From: Methylobacterium soli
GTDB lineage: Bacteria > Pseudomonadota > Alphaproteobacteria > Rhizobiales > Beijerinckiaceae
Assembly (NCBI RefSeq): GCF_008806385.1
Contig: NZ_VZZK01000006.1
Coordinates: forward strand, 1 to 64,000
Length of the DNA: 64,000 nucleotides
Direction of reading: 5' to 3'
Below the pieces are notes generated by a model, which saw only the letters and a program-made list of their open reading frames with translations, searched no databases and had not been told where the DNA came from. Positions within the stretch are counted from its first letter, which is position 1, and every line of letters starts with the position of its first letter. Made by a program: the position numbers and the translations under genes. Positions 43,502 to 56,190 of the stretch are shown here, in pieces.

Positions 43502-44416
43502 TCAGCCGGTGCCGCGGGCGGCGGAGACGAGGGTGAGGAGGCGAAGCGCCGCCTCGCTCGCCGGCCGGTCGGTGCGGTGCAGGGTCAGCGTCCAGCCCTG
43601 GTTGCGGGTGATTTCCGCGAGGCCCGCGCGGTGCGCGGCGATCCGGGTGCGGTAGACCTCGCCCCAGGCGGCCGCATCGCCGACATCGAGGCTGAGGCGC
43701 GATTCGAGATCGTGCAGCACGGCCTGGCCCGCGAACGGGAAGGTCTCCTCAACGGGGTCGACGACGACCACGAGGTGGCCGCGCGTGCCCTGCCCCGCGA
43801 GGCTGCGCACGGCGCCCGCGACCGCCTCCAGCGGCGACAGGAAATCGCTGATCAGGATGGCCTCGTCGAACCGGCCGGGCGCGGCGCGGGGGGGCAGGTC
43901 CGCTTCGAGGCCGGCGGCATCGCCGATAAGCGCCTGCGCCATCGTCTCGACGATCCGGCGCGAGGCCGTCGCGCGGGTGAGGCCGAGGAGCCCCGTCCGC
44001 TCGCCGCCTTCGACCAGGGTGTCGGCCAAAGCGAGGCCGAGGACGAGCGCGCGCTCGACCTTCGGGGCGAGCGCGAGGTCCGAGGCGAAGCCCATCGAGG
44101 CGGAGCGGTCGATCCAGAACCAGATGTTGTGGGCGGCCTCCCACTCGCGCTCGCGCACGTAGAGCCGGTCATCCCGGGCGGAGCGACGCCAGTCGATGCG
44201 CGCGGCCGCCTCCCCGGTGACGAAGGGGCGGAACTGCCAGAAGCTCTCCCCGGGCCCCGCGCGGCGGCGGCCGTGCAGCCCGTGCGCCAGGGTGGTCGAG
44301 ACGCGCCGCGCCTCGAGGACGAGGCGCGGCATCCGCTCGGCCAGCGAGAGGGCGCTCTCGGTCTCGCGCCGGCCGGGCGCGCGCTCGGTGGCTGCGGAGA
44401 TTCGCGCGGCGGCCAT
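43502..44416 (-). CDS. DUF58 domain protein
   Basis: 304 residues, soluble. GLHGRRRAGPGESFWQFRPF and EAAARIDWRRSARDDRLYV are the DUF58 hallmark, followed by a vWA-like core (WIDRSASMGFA, here Asp-Arg-Ser-Ala-Ser). Genes of this family nearly always accompany moxR. Three bases separate it from moxR upstream, so the two are surely co-transcribed and probably coupled. Proposed role: adaptor that presents substrates to the MoxR ATPase. Confidence 0.93.
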   Translation of the reverse strand: MAAARISAATERAPGRRETESALSLAERMPRLVLEARRVSTTLAHGLHGRRRAGPGESFWQFRPFVTGEAAARIDWRRSARDDRLYVREREWEAAHNIWFWIDRSASMGFASDLALAPKVERALVLGLALADTLVEGGERTGLLGLTRATASRRIVETMAQALIGDAAGLEADLPPRAAPGRFDEAILISDFLSPLEAVAGAVRSLAGQGTRGHLVVVVDPVEETFPFAGQAVLHDLESRLSLDVGDAAAWGEVYRTRIAAHRAGLAEITRNQGWTLTLHRTDRPASEAALRLLTLVSAARGTG

Positions 44417-44419
44417 CCG

Positions 44420-45424
<1,005 letters not shown>

Positions 45425-45460
45425 GCGTATCGTGTCCCGTTTGTCGCGGCCAAGATGGGC

Positions 45461-45499
45461 CGCGCCCGAGGTTGATAGGCCGCGCCCGAGGTTGCGCCC
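45461..45499. repeat. 20-bp tandem repeat upstream of moxR
   Basis: CGCGCCCGAGGTTGATAGGC at 45461-45480, then CGCGCCCGAGGTT again from 45481 and a fragment GCGCCCGAG. It lies in the divergent spacer between moxR and the thioesterase gene. Confidence 0.8.
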
Positions 45500-45662
45500 G
45501 AGCGAACGATCGAAGGGGCGGCAAGGGGCTGAGTGTGGCGTCCTTTGAGGCGGGCTGGCAAGGTCGGTGTCGCCGCAGGCCTCTCGCGCCCTTGGGCGGG
45601 GCACCCGGCGGCTCCCTGGTGCCCGTGTTGATCGCGGCCCGGCGCCGCCCTAACGAGGGGCC

Positions 45663-46157
45663 ATGCCCGTGTCCGAACAAGCCCTCGCTGAGCGAGCCCT
45701 TTCTGACCAAGCCCTTGCTGACCGAACGCGCGCCGGCGCGACGCCGCCCGCCGACCCGGCCCGGGAGGGCTGGGCCGTCGTGCCCGATTGCGGCTTCGTC
45801 GACCTCGTCGGGCCGATCTATCTCCGCGCCTCGGACGGGGCCTACGCCTTCGCGGCCGAGGGAAAGCACCGGAACCTGATCGGCGTCGTGCAGGGCGGGA
45901 TGCTGATGACCTTCGCCGACCGGGCGCTCGGGGTCACCGCCATGGCGGCGGCCGACGGGGCCAATTGCGTCACCATCGAGATGCAGATGCACTTCATCGG
46001 CGCTGGCCGGATCGGCGACTGGATCGTTGCGCGCCCGCAGGTCACCCAGCGGACCGGCTCGCTGGTGTTCATGCGGGCCGAACTGACGGCCGGGGACCGC
46101 CTCGTCGGCACCGCCACGGGCGTCTGGAAGATCCTGCGTCGCAGGCCCGTCGCGTGA
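45663..46157 (+). CDS. PaaI-type hotdog thioesterase
   Basis: 164 residues from ATG at 45663. The single hotdog domain begins near residue 38; GVVQGGMLMTFADRALGVTAM is the catalytic helix region and VTIEMQMHFIGAGRIGD the following strand. Probably an acyl-CoA thioesterase of the 4-hydroxybenzoyl-CoA/PaaI clan. Its N-terminal ~25 residues (EQALAERALSDQALADR) come from a 15-bp tandem repeat and are unlikely to be part of the fold. Inserted between the moxR and cca operons. Confidence 0.88.
   Translation: MPVSEQALAERALSDQALADRTRAGATPPADPAREGWAVVPDCGFVDLVGPIYLRASDGAYAFAAEGKHRNLIGVVQGGMLMTFADRALGVTAMAAADGANCVTIEMQMHFIGAGRIGDWIVARPQVTQRTGSLVFMRAELTAGDRLVGTATGVWKILRRRPVA
45678..45722 (+). repeat. 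15-bp tandem repeat, 3 copies, in the thioesterase N-terminus
   Basis: CAAGCCCTCGCTGAG, CGAGCCCTTTCTGAC and CAAGCCCTTGCTGAC. The period preserves the reading frame. Confidence 0.9.
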
Positions 46158-46215
46158 GGCGGGCCGGGTTGTCGGGCCGTTTGCAAGACGGCCCGCAGCG
46201 CTATCTGATGCGCTC

Positions 46216-46800
46216 ATGACGGACCCTGATGCTCCCGACCCGACCCTGGCGCGCCTCAGCGCGGCGCTCGGCGATCTGCCCAAGCGCGGCCTGCCGCCCT
46301 TGGAGGCCTGGAACCCGCCCTATTGCGGCGAGATCGACATGCGGATCGCCGCCGACGGAACCTGGTTCCACAACGGCGCGCCGATCCGCCGGCCGGCCTT
46401 GGTGAAGCTCTTCGCCACGATCCTGCGGCGCGAGCCCGATGGCCGCATGGTCCTGGTGACCCCGGTGGAGAGCGTCGGGATCCAGGTGGAGGACGCCCCC
46501 TTCGTGGCCGTCGAGATGGCGGTCGAGGGAACCGGCGAGGCCCGCCGCATCGCCTTCCGGACCAATGCGGACGACCTCGTGCCCCTCGACGCGGAGCACG
46601 CGCTGCGCTTCGAGGAGGATCGGGAGGGTGGGTTCCGCCCCTATATCCACGTGCGCCGGGGCCTCTGGGCGCTGCTCACGCGGGCGCTCGCCTACGATCT
46701 CGCGGAGATGGGCGAGGAGCGCGAGATCGACGGCGCGCGCTGGTTCGGCCTCGCGGCGGCCGGCAGCTTCCACCCCATCGCCCCGGCCGAGGCCGCATGA
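46216..46800 (+). CDS. DUF1285 domain protein
   Basis: 194 residues. GLPPLEAWNPPYCGEIDMRI and DGTWFHNGAPIRRPALVKLF are the start of the DUF1285 family; VVTP-like VLVTPVESVGIQVEDAPFVA follows. Structures of this family show two small domains of unknown function. First gene of a four-gene operon: its stop overlaps the ATG of the Nudix gene (ATGA). The set DUF1285-Nudix-DUF6111-cca beside moxR is recurrent in Alphaproteobacteria. Confidence 0.92.
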   Translation: MTDPDAPDPTLARLSAALGDLPKRGLPPLEAWNPPYCGEIDMRIAADGTWFHNGAPIRRPALVKLFATILRREPDGRMVLVTPVESVGIQVEDAPFVAVEMAVEGTGEARRIAFRTNADDLVPLDAEHALRFEEDREGGFRPYIHVRRGLWALLTRALAYDLAEMGEEREIDGARWFGLAAAGSFHPIAPAEAA

Positions 46801-47468
46801 GCGCGGCCCATGCGGCGATGCAGCCGCGCGCGCCGGCGCCCGACGCTCTCGCGGATTTCCTGGCGCGGGCGTCCCGCCTCTCCGCCGCTCCGCCCGGCCC
46901 CGGGGGCCCGCTCTCGAATCCGGGCGGCGACCACAGCCTCGACCCGGCCGGGAGCGCCGTCGCCCCGCCCCTCCCGCACCGGCAGGCCGCCGTGCTGGTG
47001 CCCATCGTCGCCCGCGACGACGGCCTGTTCGTGCTCTTGACCAAGCGCGCCCTGCACCTGCGCGACCATTCGGGCCAGGTCGCCTTCCCGGGGGGCAAGA
47101 TCGACCCGGCCGACCCCTCGCCCCTCGCGGCCGCCCTGCGGGAGGCCGAGGAGGAGATCGGGCTGGCGCCCACCGCCGTGCGCCTCCTCGGCTATCTCGA
47201 CCCCTATCTCTCGGCCACCGGGTTCCTGGTGATTCCGGTGATCGGGCTGGTCGAGGGCCCGCTCGCGCTCGCGCCGAACCCGGAGGAGGTCGCGGAGATC
47301 TTCGAGGTGCCGCTGGCGCATCTGATGGACCCGGCGCAGTACCACCTGAAATCCCGTCCCTGGCAGGGACGGGTCCGGTATTTCTACGCCGTCCCGTTCG
47401 GCGAGAAGCTGATCTGGGGTGTCACCGCCGGCATCCTGCACAATCTCTACGAACGTCTATCTGAGTGA
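46797..47468 (+). CDS. Nudix CoA pyrophosphatase
   Basis: 223 residues from ATG at 46797, overlapping the previous stop by four bases. Upstream of the Nudix box is the CoA-pyrophosphatase signature LTKRALHLRDHSGQVAFPGG, and the box itself is GGKIDP...AALREAEEEIGL (residues about 98-125), with the catalytic Glu residues present. Splits CoA into phosphopantetheine and 3',5'-ADP, or related dinucleotides. About 55 N-terminal residues before the domain are Pro/Ala-rich and poorly conserved in type. Confidence 0.93.
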   Translation: MSAAHAAMQPRAPAPDALADFLARASRLSAAPPGPGGPLSNPGGDHSLDPAGSAVAPPLPHRQAAVLVPIVARDDGLFVLLTKRALHLRDHSGQVAFPGGKIDPADPSPLAAALREAEEEIGLAPTAVRLLGYLDPYLSATGFLVIPVIGLVEGPLALAPNPEEVAEIFEVPLAHLMDPAQYHLKSRPWQGRVRYFYAVPFGEKLIWGVTAGILHNLYERLSE

Positions 47469-47506
47469 GCGGCGGCTCGACCGCCCTGGCCAATGAATCG
47501 GGTCTC

Positions 47507-47764
47507 ATGCTGCGTCGTGTTCTGGAGGAGCTGGCCCTCTTCCTCGTGCCCTTCGTGCTGTTCTTCGGCTACCTCTTGCTCGTCGGCCGCAACCCGCTGC
47601 AGCGGGTGCACTGGGACGCGCAGCTCTTCCGGCTCGTCCTGGCGGGCCTCGGCATCGTGATCGCCTCGCTGGTGCTCACCGGCCTGTTCTCGGAGCGCCA
47701 TCCGGACGGCTACGTGCCGGCGCATATGGAGAACGGGCGCCTGGTTCCGGGCCAGTTCCGGTGA
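47507..47764 (+). CDS. DUF6111 small membrane protein
   Basis: 85 residues from ATG at 47507; GTG at 47465, overlapping the Nudix stop, would add 14 residues and allow coupling. Two membrane helices (LALFLVPFVLFFGYLLLVG and LVLAGLGIVIASLVLTGLF) with a polar C-terminus (SERHPDGYVPAHMENGRLVPG) facing one side. The C-terminal HMENGRLVPG is characteristic. Function unknown; position between nudL-type and cca genes is conserved. Confidence 0.88.
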   Translation: MLRRVLEELALFLVPFVLFFGYLLLVGRNPLQRVHWDAQLFRLVLAGLGIVIASLVLTGLFSERHPDGYVPAHMENGRLVPGQFR

Positions 47765-49038
47765 CGGCGCGTGAATCCGATCCCGCCGCGCTCGACCGGG
47801 CGATGCTCGAGCGGCTTCGCTCGCGTCCTGAGGTCGTGGCGCTCCTGGCCGCCCTCGACGGGCCCGGCGAGGAGACCCGGCTCGTCGGCGGCTGCGTCCG
47901 CGACGCGCTCCTGGGGCGGTCGGTCTCGGATATCGATCTCGCCACCACCCTCCTGCCCGAGGCGACCCGCGCGCGCGCCACGGCCGCGGGCCTCAGGGCG
48001 ATCCCGACCGGGATCGAGCACGGCACCATCACGGTGCTGGTCGCCGGCGAGGTCTTCGAGGTCACGACCCTGCGCGAGGACATCGAGACCGACGGGCGGC
48101 ATGCGGTGGTGCGCTTCGGCCGCGACTTCGCGCGGGATGCCGAGCGGCGCGACTTCACCATCAACGCCCTCTCGGTCGGGGCCGATGGCCGGCTGCACGA
48201 CACCACGGGCGGGGTCGCCGACCTGGCGGCGCGGCGGGTGCGCTTCATCGGCGAGCCCGCCACCCGGATCCGCGAGGATGCCCTGCGGATCCTGCGCTTC
48301 TTCCGCTTCCACGCCCGTTACGGCGCGGGCGCGCCCGATCCGGACGGGCTCGCCGCCTGCATCCGGGCCCGCGACAGCCTCGACGGCCTCTCCCGCGAGC
48401 GGGTGCGGACGGAATTGCTGAAGCTCCTGATGGCGCGGGGGGCCGTCGACGCGGTCGGGACCCTGAGCGAGACCGGGCTCCTGGGACGCCTCACCGGCGG
48501 GGTCGGCGATCTCGGGCGGCTCGGGCGCGCGGTCGCGGCCGGGGCCTCCGAGATCGAGCGCCTCGCGGCCCTCGGCGTCGCGAGCGCGGTCGATGCCGAC
48601 CGCTTGCGCGAGGCCCTGCGCCTGTCGAATCCCGAGCATGCCCGCCTCCTCGCCCATGCGGGCGCGGTGGGAGCACTTCGCGACGCCGGGACGATCGGGG
48701 TCGAGGCCCTGCGCGGGCTCGTCGCCGAGCACGGGGCGCCGATCCTCTCCGCCACGATCCGGATCCTTGCCGGTGAGCCGCGCCCGGCCCTGACGCCGGA
48801 GGCGCGACTGATGCTGGAAAGCCTGCTCGATCCCGCCGCCGAGAAGCCGGTCTTCCCCGTGACGGGAGCCGATCTCGTGGCCCGCGGGATCGCCCCCGGT
48901 CCCCGGATCGGCCGGGCCCTGGCGGCTTCCCGCAAGGTCTGGCTGGCGCGGGGCTGCCCGATGGATGCGCAGGCCCGCGCCGCGCTTCTCGCCCTCGCCC
49001 TCGAGGCCGCGCACGAAAAACCCGCCGGCTCCGCCTGA
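47761..49038 (+). CDS. cca: CCA tRNA nucleotidyltransferase
   Basis: 425 residues from GTG at 47761, overlapping the DUF6111 stop by four bases. Catalytic head: LVGGCVRDALLGRSVSDIDLATTL (class II nucleotidyltransferase, Asp pair), then RRDFTINALSVGADGRLHDTTGG and RRVRFIGEPATRIREDALRILRFFRF. Adds or repairs the 3' CCA of tRNAs. The last eight codons overlap the hairpin that terminates the convergent atp operon. Confidence 0.96.
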   Translation: MTARESDPAALDRAMLERLRSRPEVVALLAALDGPGEETRLVGGCVRDALLGRSVSDIDLATTLLPEATRARATAAGLRAIPTGIEHGTITVLVAGEVFEVTTLREDIETDGRHAVVRFGRDFARDAERRDFTINALSVGADGRLHDTTGGVADLAARRVRFIGEPATRIREDALRILRFFRFHARYGAGAPDPDGLAACIRARDSLDGLSRERVRTELLKLLMARGAVDAVGTLSETGLLGRLTGGVGDLGRLGRAVAAGASEIERLAALGVASAVDADRLREALRLSNPEHARLLAHAGAVGALRDAGTIGVEALRGLVAEHGAPILSATIRILAGEPRPALTPEARLMLESLLDPAAEKPVFPVTGADLVARGIAPGPRIGRALAASRKVWLARGCPMDAQARAALLALALEAAHEKPAGSA

Positions 49039-49057
49039 GGCGGGGCCGACGGGTTCA
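49016..49057 (-). terminator. Terminator of the atp operon, overlapping the cca 3' end
   Basis: On the minus strand a 15-bp stem (AACCCGTCGGCCCCGCC with GGCGGAGCCGGCGGGTT, one mismatch and one G-T) with a three-base loop is followed by TTTTTCG. It begins 39 bases after the atpC stop. The loop and one arm lie inside the last codons and stop of cca, so one sequence serves both genes. Confidence 0.9.
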
Positions 49058-49095
49058 GGCCGGACGGATCCGGCGCAGGTGCGAGACGGTCAGCG

Positions 49096-49497
49096 CTAGA
49101 AGTTCAGCGTCGCCTTGGTTTCCTGAAGCTGCGTGATCTGGGCGTTCAGATCCTCGCGCTTCTGCAGGTCCTCGGTCGCGTCGCGCTGGAGCTCGGCGGC
49201 CTCGATGTCCCGGTCAATCGAGGCGGGGGTGACCTCCTCGATCGGCGCGGCGCGCTCGGCGATCACGGTCACGCCGGTCGGCCCGATATCGGCGAAGCCG
49301 CCGCGGACCAGGATGCGCTTGCCGCTGTTCTGGCGCTCGGTGACGACGATGACCCCGACCTTGAGGGAGGTCAGGACCGGGGCGTGGCCCGGCAGGACGG
49401 TCATCTCGCCCTCGGTGCCCGGAAGCTGCACGGCCTCGACCTGGCCGGAATACAGCGTCCGCTCGGGACCGACGAAATCGAACTGGAAGGTGGCCAT
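49096..49497 (-). CDS. atpC: F1 ATP synthase epsilon subunit
   Basis: 133 residues. MATFQFDFVGPERTLYSG and EGEMTVLPGHAPVLTSLKVG define the N-terminal beta sandwich; the C-terminal helices (IDRDIEAAELQRDATEDLQK) follow. Part of the central stalk and inhibitor of ATP hydrolysis. Last gene of atpHAGDC. It is separated from atpD by 113 bases holding two palindromes, unlike the tighter gaps elsewhere. Confidence 0.97.
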   Translation of the reverse strand: MATFQFDFVGPERTLYSGQVEAVQLPGTEGEMTVLPGHAPVLTSLKVGVIVVTERQNSGKRILVRGGFADIGPTGVTVIAERAAPIEEVTPASIDRDIEAAELQRDATEDLQKREDLNAQITQLQETKATLNF

Positions 49498-49521
49498 CGG
49501 ATCGGGATCTCTTCAGAAGCT

Positions 49522-49598
49522 CTCCTCCCCCTTGCGGGGAGGAGCCGGAGGTGTGGTGGATCGGCGATCCCCCTCTGCCCCCTCCCCGCGCGGGGAGG
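49522..49598. repeat. Two palindromes between atpD and atpC
   Basis: CTCCTCCCC/GGGGAGGAG around CTTGC at 49522-49544 and CCTCCCCG/CGGGGAGG at 49581-49598. They are related in style to the other palindromic repeats of the window but with a different core. In the atp mRNA they would form hairpins just before atpC. Confidence 0.85.
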
Positions 49599-49610
49599 AA
49601 GGCTTGGCCG

Positions 49611-51098
<1,488 letters not shown>

Positions 51099-51116
51099 TC
51101 AGAGCGCCCGGAGACT

Positions 51117-52004
51117 TTAGAGAGCCTCGGCGCCCGAAATGATCTCGATCAGTTCCTTGGTGATCATGGCCTGACGCGTGCGGTTGTAGATCAGCGTCTG
51201 CTTCTTGATCATCTCACCCGCGTTGCGGGTGGCGGAATCCATCGCGCCCATGCGCGAGCCCTGCTCGGAGGCCGCGTTCTCCAGGAGCGCCCGGAAGACC
51301 TGGACAGTGAGGTTGCGCGGCAGCAGCGTCGCCAGGATCGCCTCCTCGCTCGGCTCGAATTCGAGCGCGGAATCGGCCGGGGCGCCGGTGGTGCTCGCGG
51401 CCCCTTCGGGAAGCTCGGCCGGAATCAGCTTCTGGGCCGTCGGGATCTGCGAGATGACGGAGCGGAACTCGGAGTAGAACAGCGTCGCCACGTCGAACTC
51501 GCCGGCGTCGAAGCGCGCCAGGATCTTCTCGGCGATCTCGGCGGCGAACTCGTAATCCACCGGCTTGTTGCCGCGGATGTCCATCGCCTCGATGATCTGC
51601 GGGCGGAACTGGCGCCGCAGGATGTCGTGGCCCTTCTTGCCGACGGTGAAGATCTTCACCGTCTTGCCCTCCGCCATCAGGCGGTTGGCGTGATCGCGCG
51701 CGAGGCGGGCGATCGAGGAGTTGAAGGCGCCGCAGAGGCCGCGGTCGGCGGTGCAGACCACGAGAAGGTGGGTGCGGTCCTGGCCGGTGCCCGAGAGCAG
51801 CTTCGGCGCGCCGACGCCGCCCACGAGGTTCCCCGCGAGGTTGCCGAGGACCGAGGCCATCTTCTCGGCGTAGGGCCGCGCGCTCTCGGCGGCGTTCTGG
51901 GCGCGCCGCAGCTTCGCGGCGGCGACCATCTGCATCGCCTTGGTGATCTTCTGCGTCGCCTTCACCGAAGTGATGCGGTTGCGCAGATCCTTCAAACTCG
52001 CCAT
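51117..52004 (-). CDS. atpG: F1 ATP synthase gamma subunit
   Basis: 295 residues. N-terminal coiled coil [20 protein letters not shown] and C-terminal coiled coil [20 protein letters not shown] form the rotor shaft; [19 protein letters not shown] is the family signature. Between atpA and atpD. Slight insert around [20 protein letters not shown] (residues about 195-215), as in other alphaproteobacteria. Confidence 0.98.
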   Translation of the reverse strand: MASLKDLRNRITSVKATQKITKAMQMVAAAKLRRAQNAAESARPYAEKMASVLGNLAGNLVGGVGAPKLLSGTGQDRTHLLVVCTADRGLCGAFNSSIARLARDHANRLMAEGKTVKIFTVGKKGHDILRRQFRPQIIEAMDIRGNKPVDYEFAAEIAEKILARFDAGEFDVATLFYSEFRSVISQIPTAQKLIPAELPEGAASTTGAPADSALEFEPSEEAILATLLPRNLTVQVFRALLENAASEQGSRMGAMDSATRNAGEMIKKQTLIYNRTRQAMITKELIEIISGAEAL

Positions 52005-52099
52005 CGGGGAACTTCCAACTGGGGCGCGGGCCGCTCAGGGTCGGGCGCCCGCGTGGCGGGCGCCCGGGCGCGATGATCGATCGGGCTCGGGACGACCGC

Positions 52100-53641
<1,542 letters not shown>

Positions 53642-53694
53642 TTAATGCAAACGAGTGTTGTCAGGGACGGGAGCGGCGTCGGCGCCTGCGGCGC

Positions 53695-54267
53695 TTACCG
53701 GGCTTCCCGCATCGCAAGGCGGATTCCGTTGAGCTTGGTGCGCAGGCTCGCGTCGACCATGCGGCTGCCCATCTTGACGACGAGGCCGCCGATCAGGCTC
53801 GGATCGACCTGGAGGTCGACCTCGATCTCGGACTTGGCGACGTCGCGCAGGGAGGCGCGGATCTCCTCGAGCACCGCGTCGGAGGGCTTCTCGGCGACGC
53901 GCACCTCGGCGCGGACGATGCCCTTCGATTCCCGCACCAGGGTGCGGAAGGCACGGATCATGTCCGGCAGCGCGAACAGGCGGCGGTTCGCCGCGGCGAG
54001 CCGGATGAAGTTGGCGGCAAGACCCTGGATGCCGGCCTTCTCGAGGACGGCCCCGATGGCGGCGACCTGCTCCTCGCCGGTGAAGACCGGACTGCGCACC
54101 AGGCGGCTCAGGTCGGCGCTCTCCTTGAGGAGCGCGCCGAAACGGTCGAGGTTCTCGGCGACGCTGTCGACCTGCCGCTCGTCGCGGGCCAGCTCGAACA
54201 ATGCGGATGCGTAGCGGCCCGCTACGCCTGCAACCAGAGGACCCGCTTCGGAACCGTTTTGCGCCAC
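53695..54267 (-). CDS. atpH: F1 ATP synthase delta subunit
   Basis: 190 residues from GTG at 54267, with GAGAGAG eight bases upstream; the frame is open to 54381 but that adds an atypical Pro/Gly-rich tail. Residues GVAGRYASALFELA start the N-terminal helical domain, and VDPSLIGGLVVKMGSRMVDASL near the C-terminus is the family signature. Connects F1 to the b stalk. First gene of the operon; F0 genes are not here, the split typical of Alphaproteobacteria. Confidence 0.96.
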   Translation of the reverse strand: MAQNGSEAGPLVAGVAGRYASALFELARDERQVDSVAENLDRFGALLKESADLSRLVRSPVFTGEEQVAAIGAVLEKAGIQGLAANFIRLAAANRRLFALPDMIRAFRTLVRESKGIVRAEVRVAEKPSDAVLEEIRASLRDVAKSEIEVDLQVDPSLIGGLVVKMGSRMVDASLRTKLNGIRLAMREAR

Positions 54268-54543
54268 CCGCCGCTCTCTCTTATGTCCTTGCCCGGTGGT
54301 TCCGGCCGTTCCGCGCCCGTTCTCGGCGCTCGGCACTGGGACCGTGGGTATTGGGAATGTGACGGCGTTCCGGAGCCCCAAGGACCCCTTTGCCGACGCG
54401 GCGACCGCCTAGCATGGCAACCCGGAGCGCGCAAGGCGACGCGACCGACGCCGTGTTGCGACGCGGTGCAGCCGATGCGGCCGCGTTGCCTGATGCGGAA
54501 CGGTGGCGAAGGTGAGGCATTCCGGACTCCCGCGGCCGGCGCG

Positions 54544-55239
54544 TCAGCAGGCGATCCGGTCGCATCGGCGCAGGGCCGCGATCATCTTCGCGAGGGCGTT
54601 CACGCCCGGATGGCCGAGGATGCCGGTATTGCCCAGCACGTAGGACGGGGTGGCGTAGAGGCCGAGATCGGCCGCCATCCGCATATGGCTCTTGAGGGCG
54701 AGGCGCACCTCCTCGCTGTCGGCGATCGCCTCGATCTCGGCGGCCGGGACGCCGAGGCCCGCCGCCGCCGCCAAGGCCCCCGGGCCGTCGATGCGGCCGG
54801 GCTTGCCGAGCAGCTGCCCGTATAGGCTCCAGGCCGCGGCCGAGCCGAGCTTGCGCTGGACGGCGAGCGCCACCTTCGCGGCCTGGGCCGATTGCACCGA
54901 CAGGATCGGGTTGTGGACAAGGCCGATGCGCAGGCCGCTGTCGCTGGCGCCGAGCGAGGCGACATCCGCCGCCGCCTTGCGGCAATAGGGGCAGTTGAAG
55001 TCGAAGAACTCGTAGAGGGTCGTCTCGGCCTCGCGCGGGCCCAGATAGGTGACGCCCCGCAGGGCCTGGATCTCGCCGGTGATCTCGCCGGGAAGCCGCA
55101 TGTTGGCGACCGGGCGCCCCTCGTCGCCCGTCACCGCGAAGGCCTGCCCGTAGCCCTGCGCCGCGGCGGGGCCGGCGGTCCCGAGGCTCGTGGCGAGGCC
55201 CGCCGAGACGGCGAGGAAGCGGCGGCGGTCGAGGAGCAT
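54544..55239 (-). CDS. Thioredoxin-fold DsbA-family protein with Tat signal
   Basis: 231 residues. The N-terminus [19 protein letters not shown] is a Tat-type signal peptide, unusual for DsbA enzymes, which mostly use Sec. The active site is [13 protein letters not shown], with the CPYC pair, and the cis-Pro loop is [10 protein letters not shown]. The helical insert lies between. Probably a periplasmic thiol oxidase or isomerase. Divergent partner of nothing; it follows the atp operon region on the same strand in reverse order. Confidence 0.88.
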   Translation of the reverse strand: MLLDRRRFLAVSAGLATSLGTAGPAAAQGYGQAFAVTGDEGRPVANMRLPGEITGEIQALRGVTYLGPREAETTLYEFFDFNCPYCRKAAADVASLGASDSGLRIGLVHNPILSVQSAQAAKVALAVQRKLGSAAAWSLYGQLLGKPGRIDGPGALAAAAGLGVPAAEIEAIADSEEVRLALKSHMRMAADLGLYATPSYVLGNTGILGHPGVNALAKMIAALRRCDRIAC

Positions 55240-55327
55240 CGGCGATCGGTCCTATGGGCGGGGGCGTGTTCTAGAACCGAACCGGGCGGGACGAAAAGGC
55301 TCGGCCGGGCCGAGACAGCCCGGGCGG

Positions 55328-55380
55328 CTCAGCCGAGGAAGCCCCGCGGGCTCAGCCGAGGAAGCCCCGTGGGCTCAGCG
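55328..55380 (-). repeat. 23-bp tandem repeat over the stop codon of the isomerase-like gene
   Basis: Units 55328-55350 and 55351-55373 differ at one base; a diverged third starts at 55374 and contains the gene's stop (55375-55377). On the minus strand each unit carries a TGAGCC word equivalent to the stop region. Confidence 0.88.
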
Positions 55381-56001
55381 AAGCGAGCCGGGCCGCTCGC
55401 CGCCGGCCCAGGCCAGCGCCTGCTCCAGGCGGTCGTTGCCCCAGAACAGCTCGCCGTCATCCGTCAGGAAGGTCGGGGCCCCGAAGATGCCGCGCGAGCG
55501 CGCCTCCTCGCCATTGACCCGCAGGCGCGTCTTGTTGGCCTCGTTCGAGGCGGCCTTGAGGATCTGGACGCCGTCGAGGCCGAGGCGATCGAGGATCTGG
55601 CTGACGGCGTTCGGCTCGGCGATGGACTGCCCCCGGGCGAAGGAGGCTTCGAACACGGATTTCGAGAACGGGATCAGCCAGTCCTGGTCCGCCCCGTAGG
55701 TCGCGGTCCGGGTGGCGCTGAGGCTGTTCTGCGGGAACGAGGCGGGGCGCGTCACCGGCCCGAGGCCGAGGCGCGCCGCCTCGCGCTCGAGGTCGCGCCA
55801 CATGTTGCGGCCCTTGGTCGGGTAGATGTTGAAGGGCGAGGAATTCCAGCCCTGCGCGGCGAAGATCGGCCCGAGCAGGAAGGGACGCCACCGGATCTCG
55901 ACCCCGGCCGCCTCCGCCAGCGCCTCGATCCGCATGGCGGCGAGGTAGGAATAGGTGGAGGCGAACTCGTACCAGAATTCGAGGGTCGGCCGACGTGCCA
56001 T
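55375..56001 (-). CDS. 2-hydroxychromene-2-carboxylate isomerase-like (GST kappa fold) protein
   Basis: 208 residues from ATG at 56001. [40 protein letters not shown] and [27 protein letters not shown] are typical of the HCCA isomerase/DsbA-like family, which uses glutathione in naphthalene degradation and related reactions. Family members are often misnamed; no naphthalene genes are nearby, so the true substrate is open. Divergent from argG. The long open frame upstream is a shadow. Confidence 0.87.
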   Translation of the reverse strand: MARRPTLEFWYEFASTYSYLAAMRIEALAEAAGVEIRWRPFLLGPIFAAQGWNSSPFNIYPTKGRNMWRDLEREAARLGLGPVTRPASFPQNSLSATRTATYGADQDWLIPFSKSVFEASFARGQSIAEPNAVSQILDRLGLDGVQILKAASNEANKTRLRVNGEEARSRGIFGAPTFLTDDGELFWGNDRLEQALAWAGGERPGSLR

Positions 56002-56190
56002 GTCGTGCAATCTCCGGTACGCGTGTGGGGGTGCTGTCTGGGGCCGCACCGTGTCGGCGATATGGCGGCGGGCTCTCGACGGACGGCGCGGTGCCCCTCT
56101 CGGCGAACGCCCGATGCGGCACGCCGGTTGCAGGTGAACCGCCACCGCGATAAGCCGCCGCGATCCCTCGAAGCGAAGTCCCGGAATCCC

